Assembly (NCBI GenBank): GCA_013396525.1
Contig: VWYX01000403.1
Coordinates: 166,378 to 230,377 of the forward strand
Direction: 5' to 3'
DNA: 64,000 bases
Source of the DNA: Chaetorhynchus papuensis
Taxonomy: Eukaryota; Chordata; Aves; Passeriformes; Rhipiduridae
Below, in pieces: positions 59,500 through 64,000 of this stretch. The position numbers and the translations under genes are program-made. Position 1 is the first letter of the stretch. Every line of letters begins with the position of its first letter. Under the pieces are notes generated by a model, which saw only the letters and a list, made by a program, of their open reading frames with translations, ran no database searches and had not been told where the DNA came from.

Positions 59500-60860
59500 A
59501 GCAGGGGGTTAAAAGCAGAGCCCCGCTGCCAGCTAGGGACGCTGGTGCGTGACAAATGTGGCTTTTGCATTTCCCTCTGCAAACGAGCCCGTAGTCAGCC
59601 TAATTTCGGAGAGAGCCGCCTCTGAACCCGAGTGACTCAGAGGAATTTGTTCCGTGCCCCGGCGGTGTCTGGCGGGGCTGCGGCAGCCTCGCAGGTTTAA
59701 TTTGTAAATGCTGACACATGGCATTTCCTCAGCGTCTCGTTGGGAAGGGCGGTGTGTCTGCCGGCACTTCCAATTTGTCACTGTCAGGACTGGCCCCATC
59801 TCCTGCTCGTCTCTGAAATGCCTTCTGATCGGCGCCGAGGAAGTTATTGGCGTATAATTCATCATTTAATATTACCAGAAGGGTTTCTTCCGCAAACAGC
59901 CCTGGAATGATTATCCAGATGATGTTTGGTAGCTCTTCCTTTCACCTGCAAAAACCTCCTGGCGTCTGTTTGCTGCTCTGCTGTCATGCTGGGGAGAAAA
60001 ACTGCCCTTGATGAGATGTCTCCTTCACCAAAAAGCCTTGATGAACACCTGGCCGAGGCTGCCTGAGTGCAGCAGCTCCCTGTGCTCTTGCAGAAGATTT
60101 TGCATTAGGGACTTTTTCAGGGCTGCACCATTGGCATCTCTCACCAGGCAGCTGGGGGAAGTGTTTCCCCAGACCTTACTCCTCTCTACAGAAAAGGATT
60201 TGGGGGTGAATAAAGGCCACTGTGGTGCCTGGACACTCCTGGATGGTGCAAGGGGGCTGGTTCTGAGGTGCTGTGCCCCCAGGAACAGAGAATCTTCTGC
60301 ATTGCTCATCACAGGGGTGGCAGCTCGCTCTTGCACAGGAGTGATGAGGTGTTGCTCAGCACTTGGGGAAAGCCAGTCTGTCCCCAAAGGCTGGCACAGA
60401 GAGGGGGCAGAAGGCAGCTGGGCTGCTGTCCTGGTTCAGACCCCTCTGGTGCAGCAGAAAGGGCCGATCCTGATGGTGCCCAGCTCCTGCTGCTGTTCAC
60501 CAGCACCCAGATGCACCGTGTGGGCTGTGGTATGAGGCCAGAGGAGGCAGCTTTTCCCAACTCACAGCCAGAGGTGGCACGTGGGCGCTGTTTTTGGGGC
60601 TGAAACACAGTATTTTTCAAAAGGGGTATTGCAGAAATGTCTCTGCATGTGTGTAATGCCCCAGCCCTTGGGGCAGGGTTTGTGTTGCCCCAGCACAGCC
60701 CCTCTGCTCAGGCTTGTTTTGGCTGCTGCTCTCCCCATCTCCTGCCGGTGTCCTCGGCTGCAGCCAGTCCCAACCCCGGCCGCTGTCCTGACTCGCACAG
60801 GTCAGCTTTCCTTGGAAGCTGGCTCATGGTTTTATAGTTCTGCTTTATTAGAGACATGAA
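59500..60860. other. Non-coding interval, part 4, with candidate enhancer
   Basis: 59530-59900 is rich in developmental transcription-factor-like motifs (CAATTTGTCACTGTCAGG, GTATAATTCATCATTTAATA, GTTTAATTTGTAAATGC) and keeps CpGs, which suggests constraint. The 110-codon minus-strand frame over it has no known domain. No gene is recognised in the remainder. Confidence 0.35.
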
Positions 60861-63800
60861 AGTGATTTTTGTTGTTGCTGGTTTATGAGCCAGACTTCAA
60901 AGAATGCAATTACGCAGCCGGGGCGAGGACCTGCTGGTATCTCATGGAAATCTGTGGGGAACCACTTCCCTTCAGAGCTCCTTCCACAGCGAGGCTGCAC
61001 TGCTGGTGTTTTCATTGCCTTTGCAGATTTGAGAGGGATGGCAGTCAGACAAGGTCTTTGGGGACTGTGGTTAATTGTTCCTTGGCTGGGCATCCTCATC
61101 CCCCATGGCATTACAGCTGGATGCCAATGCTGGGTGATGGCTTTGGGGTCAGAGAGCATGAGCTCACAGGAGGCAAAAGAGCCATTGCTGGAGAATCATC
61201 TCGGGAAAGGGCGAAAAGGCTGGAAAAGGGATGGCTTTACCTGCAAAAGCTGGGCAGTGTTCCTGCTGCAGGCAGACAGTGTTGTATCCACAGTTCTCTC
61301 CCTCTCTGCATTGCCAGGGAAAGGTGCCAGCTCCCCATCCTGCCCTGTGCAGCTGAACGTGGCGAGGGACCCTGCCTGGAACACGGGCAGAGCTCTTGGT
61401 GGGCGTGGGGTTGGTTCCCATCAGGAAGTGTCCAAGATCAACAACATCTTAGTAATTTTTTTTTTAATTGCAGAAGGACTGTGCTCTCAAAAGCCAGCTT
61501 TCCTTGTGGTCCCTGAGCTTCCTAATGAAGATACTCCCCCAAAAATCCCTGCCCAGCTTCCCTATTTCCAGCAGCAAACTCTGGGCATAGGGTGGCTTCT
61601 TGAAAGGCGACAGGTCTCTCCCTCCTGGCTTCATTCTGCTCCTTCCCAAGCCTGTAGGCGTGGGGAACTGAGCCCTTTATCAGCTCCTGTACACCAGGAA
61701 ATTTTTCTAAGTGTCTGAGAAGACCCTGAGGCTATATAAAAGTTGAGCTCGTGATTCATTTCCTTCCCATTCAGGGATAGGCTAATTTGAGAGTATGCAC
61801 TAAACATTAATTACCTTCCTTGCCATGGTTTCCTAGTCAGGCATCCTTTCCCAGATGACTTTCTGCTCGCTCAGGTCCAAGGCCATAAAAGCTTCCCTAT
61901 TAGGAAAGGAAATATTTTACATCAGGTTTATACTGTATGCCTGAGGTCATCAGAAGTACGGATCGAGTGGCAGAAATACACACTGAGCCCTCCTTCCCGC
62001 ATGAAAAATGGATCAATAACTCATCGATTTAAATTAAAATGTCTGCCTTGCAAAATGCCTCCGAGCACTGATATTTGTAGCCCCCCAGGTTTTGCAGCGG
62101 TGATTGGAAATCCACTGCCCCCGTAACACGGGCAGGGATCCATCTCTGCTAACAGCATGTGATTGCTGACACCCAGAAAAAAATAAAACCCTGCCTTCCC
62201 TTCCCCTGGAAGGATCCAGCAAGGTGAACTTCTGGAAATTGCTTCTGCTGGCACATGAATTATGTATCGAACAGGTGGCAGTCAATATATCTGACTTCTT
62301 CACGAGGTAATTAAGAATAAATGTGGGAATTGAGGCAGAACTGTTGCCCTGTGCGGGGGGTGAGCGTACGGATATGCAGCCGGCTCTGGAGGGAGTGGGG
62401 GAAGGGGAAGGGATGCTGCAGGGATGCAGGGGGAAGTACAGCTCAGGGGAACTCTGTTCTCCCATTGCCTCTCTCCACCTCCTCCTGGTGCCTGATCCCT
62501 GCGCTGGCCCCAGCTGCTGTTTGCATTCCCATCTGCCTGCCCCTAGTGGGGATATCCCACTTTCTCCTTAATTCGTTGGGTTTTGTGCCGCTCTGGTGTG
62601 CCTGTGCATGCTGCCAGCCCTGGATGCTGAAATGAGCCTGAATCCAGGTATCTGAGCCTGGATGGGGTTGTTGCCCCCAAACTGCTGGGGTTGGAGTGGC
62701 GAGGAGGATGGGCCCTTTAGTGTTGTCTCAGTTACCTTGGGGTAGCATCGACTTCCATGAAAAAAAAATCCAAGCATTCCCTCTCCGCTCGAATTTCTTC
62801 TTGTGAGCTAATTAAAAAGTAGCTGTATTAGTGAACACATCCATGGTCATTAGCAAACAGTTAAGTAACTAATTTTAAAGATTTATGGTGTTGGTAGCAG
62901 GTAAATTACAGTCTTCGGAGAGTTTTCTTGCAAATGAGCTGAAAATAAGGCTTGTTCTAGCCTCGGGGAAACATAAAGGAAATGCATTTAATGACCACAA
63001 ATTGTATGTGCTGATAGTCTCAATAAGATATTTAATGCCTACTTGAGATTTTAGCAGTTGGAAAAGTACAACAGCCTCAACAACACGTGGGGGTTACGTG
63101 TCCTCTCCACACCCTGGATGGTAGCTCCAGGATCTGCCATCTCCAGGTGATTCACAGGGCCCTGGGGGAAAAGGATTTCCCCCTCTTACCTGGTTAGGGC
63201 AAAGCTGTGATGCATTAAAAACGAAGTGTTGGACTTTTGTTTTCCAGCTTCGGTTGTGAAAAGCTGCTGGTCTCCAGCCGTGGCACGGATTACGGTCTCG
63301 GTTTCGCAGTTAGAATAATGTTTAGGTTGGCAGGGGAAGCCCTGAGTGTGCTTGCAGAGGAGAGACACTGCTGCACTTGCTAGAAACTGCTCTGCTCTTT
63401 ATTTCTGCTCTGGGCAACCCTCGCTGCCCACACTGGCAGGTCACTGCAGTGCTGCCCAGGTTTGGGGCTGGGATGGGTGACAGCAGCTGGCAATGGTATC
63501 TCCTCCCTCCCAGCATTGCCCAGAGCTGGCCACAACCCACACACGGGCTCTTAAATCCCCAATTCTGTGGTTTTTTTGGTTTTCCCCCCCAAAAAAAACC
63601 CCCGTGCGTGAGTAAGAAGAGCACTGAGGCAAATAATGAACAGCTCTGGGTCCAGAGAAGCCGTAGATGGCCCTAAATGATTGAAGAAGGCAATTTCCCT
63701 AACGGAGCTGTGGGCCCCTGGCAGTGATTAGTGCCTGAGCAGAAATGCATCACTTAGCTCCTATTATTTAAACATAAGATACTCGAGCAGGCACGCAGAA

Positions 63801-64000
63801 TGTTGTTTGCTGTAAATTCCTTCCCTCGTTGGAAGGGGCCGTTATTTACACGTGCGAGCACTGGCAGCGTGTGTGGGAGCTCCTGGACCCACATGGAATG
63901 TAAATGACCACGCTTCTCCTTGGTAGCAGCAGCTCCATCCCAGGGCTATCTTCCCTGCATGTTAACTGTTAATTATAGGTTACATTTATATCGTTAAGGT
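60861..64000. other. Non-coding interval, part 5
   Basis: No gene recognised. The + strand frame 60885-61718 is open for 277 codons without a familiar domain. Candidate conserved blocks: 61740-62060, 62790-63060 (GAGCTAATTAAAAAG, GTTAAGTAACTAATTTTAAAG) and 63690-63850, and the last 60 bp (GTTAACTGTTAATTATAGG). In related genomes the next gene should be NCOR2, beyond this window. Confidence 0.35.

Overview
The window looks like a bird genome (Aves), on the segment syntenic with human 12q24.31. Three things point that way: several CR1-type LINE fragments with characteristic CR1 3' ends, compact GC-rich genes with many minisatellites as on avian microchromosomes, and the gene order DHX37 - tRNA cluster - UBC - SCARB1, which is the human order read from the opposite strand. 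The species cannot be fixed from the sequence.

Layout, all protein genes on the + strand. Positions 1-620 hold unassigned UTR-like sequence. A CpG island at about 760-1110 starts DHX37, a DEAH-box RNA helicase of ribosome biogenesis. All 27 coding exons (980-15907) can be traced in one continuous frame to a predicted 1144-residue protein. At 16983-18459 lie five tRNA genes: Ala-TGC (-), Asp-GTC (+), Phe-GAA (+), Asp-GTC (+) and Ala-TGC (+). A TATA- and CpG-type promoter at about 20.3 kb drives the polyubiquitin gene UBC, which has a non-coding exon 1, an intron in the 5' UTR, and three identical ubiquitin units plus a terminal Asn. After two CR1 fragments comes SCARB1 (24743-43369). Its exons 1-11 are followed by two alternative terminal coding exons: exon 12 (39897-40022, SR-BI tail with a PDZ-binding C-terminus) and exon 13 (43247-43369, SR-BII-like tail with a dileucine motif). 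A roughly 1.8 kb antisense CR1 LINE with reverse-transcriptase remnants sits between those two exons.

From about 44 kb to the end I find no recognisable gene. This matches the long non-coding interval between SCARB1 and NCOR2 in other vertebrates. It contains an assembly gap (45692-45983) inside a minisatellite, and several AT-rich, homeodomain-motif-rich blocks that look like candidate conserved non-coding elements.

The genes are not an operon-like system: DHX37 (18S rRNA maturation), tRNAs and UBC are housekeeping, and SCARB1 is a lipid and carotenoid receptor. I found no convincing new biological system. The observations most worth a second look are the SR-BI/SR-BII switch exon that ends exactly on its stop codon, the synteny of the tRNA cluster, simple repeats that form splice-acceptor tracts, a GATA palindrome in SCARB1, and candidate enhancers in the 3' desert.
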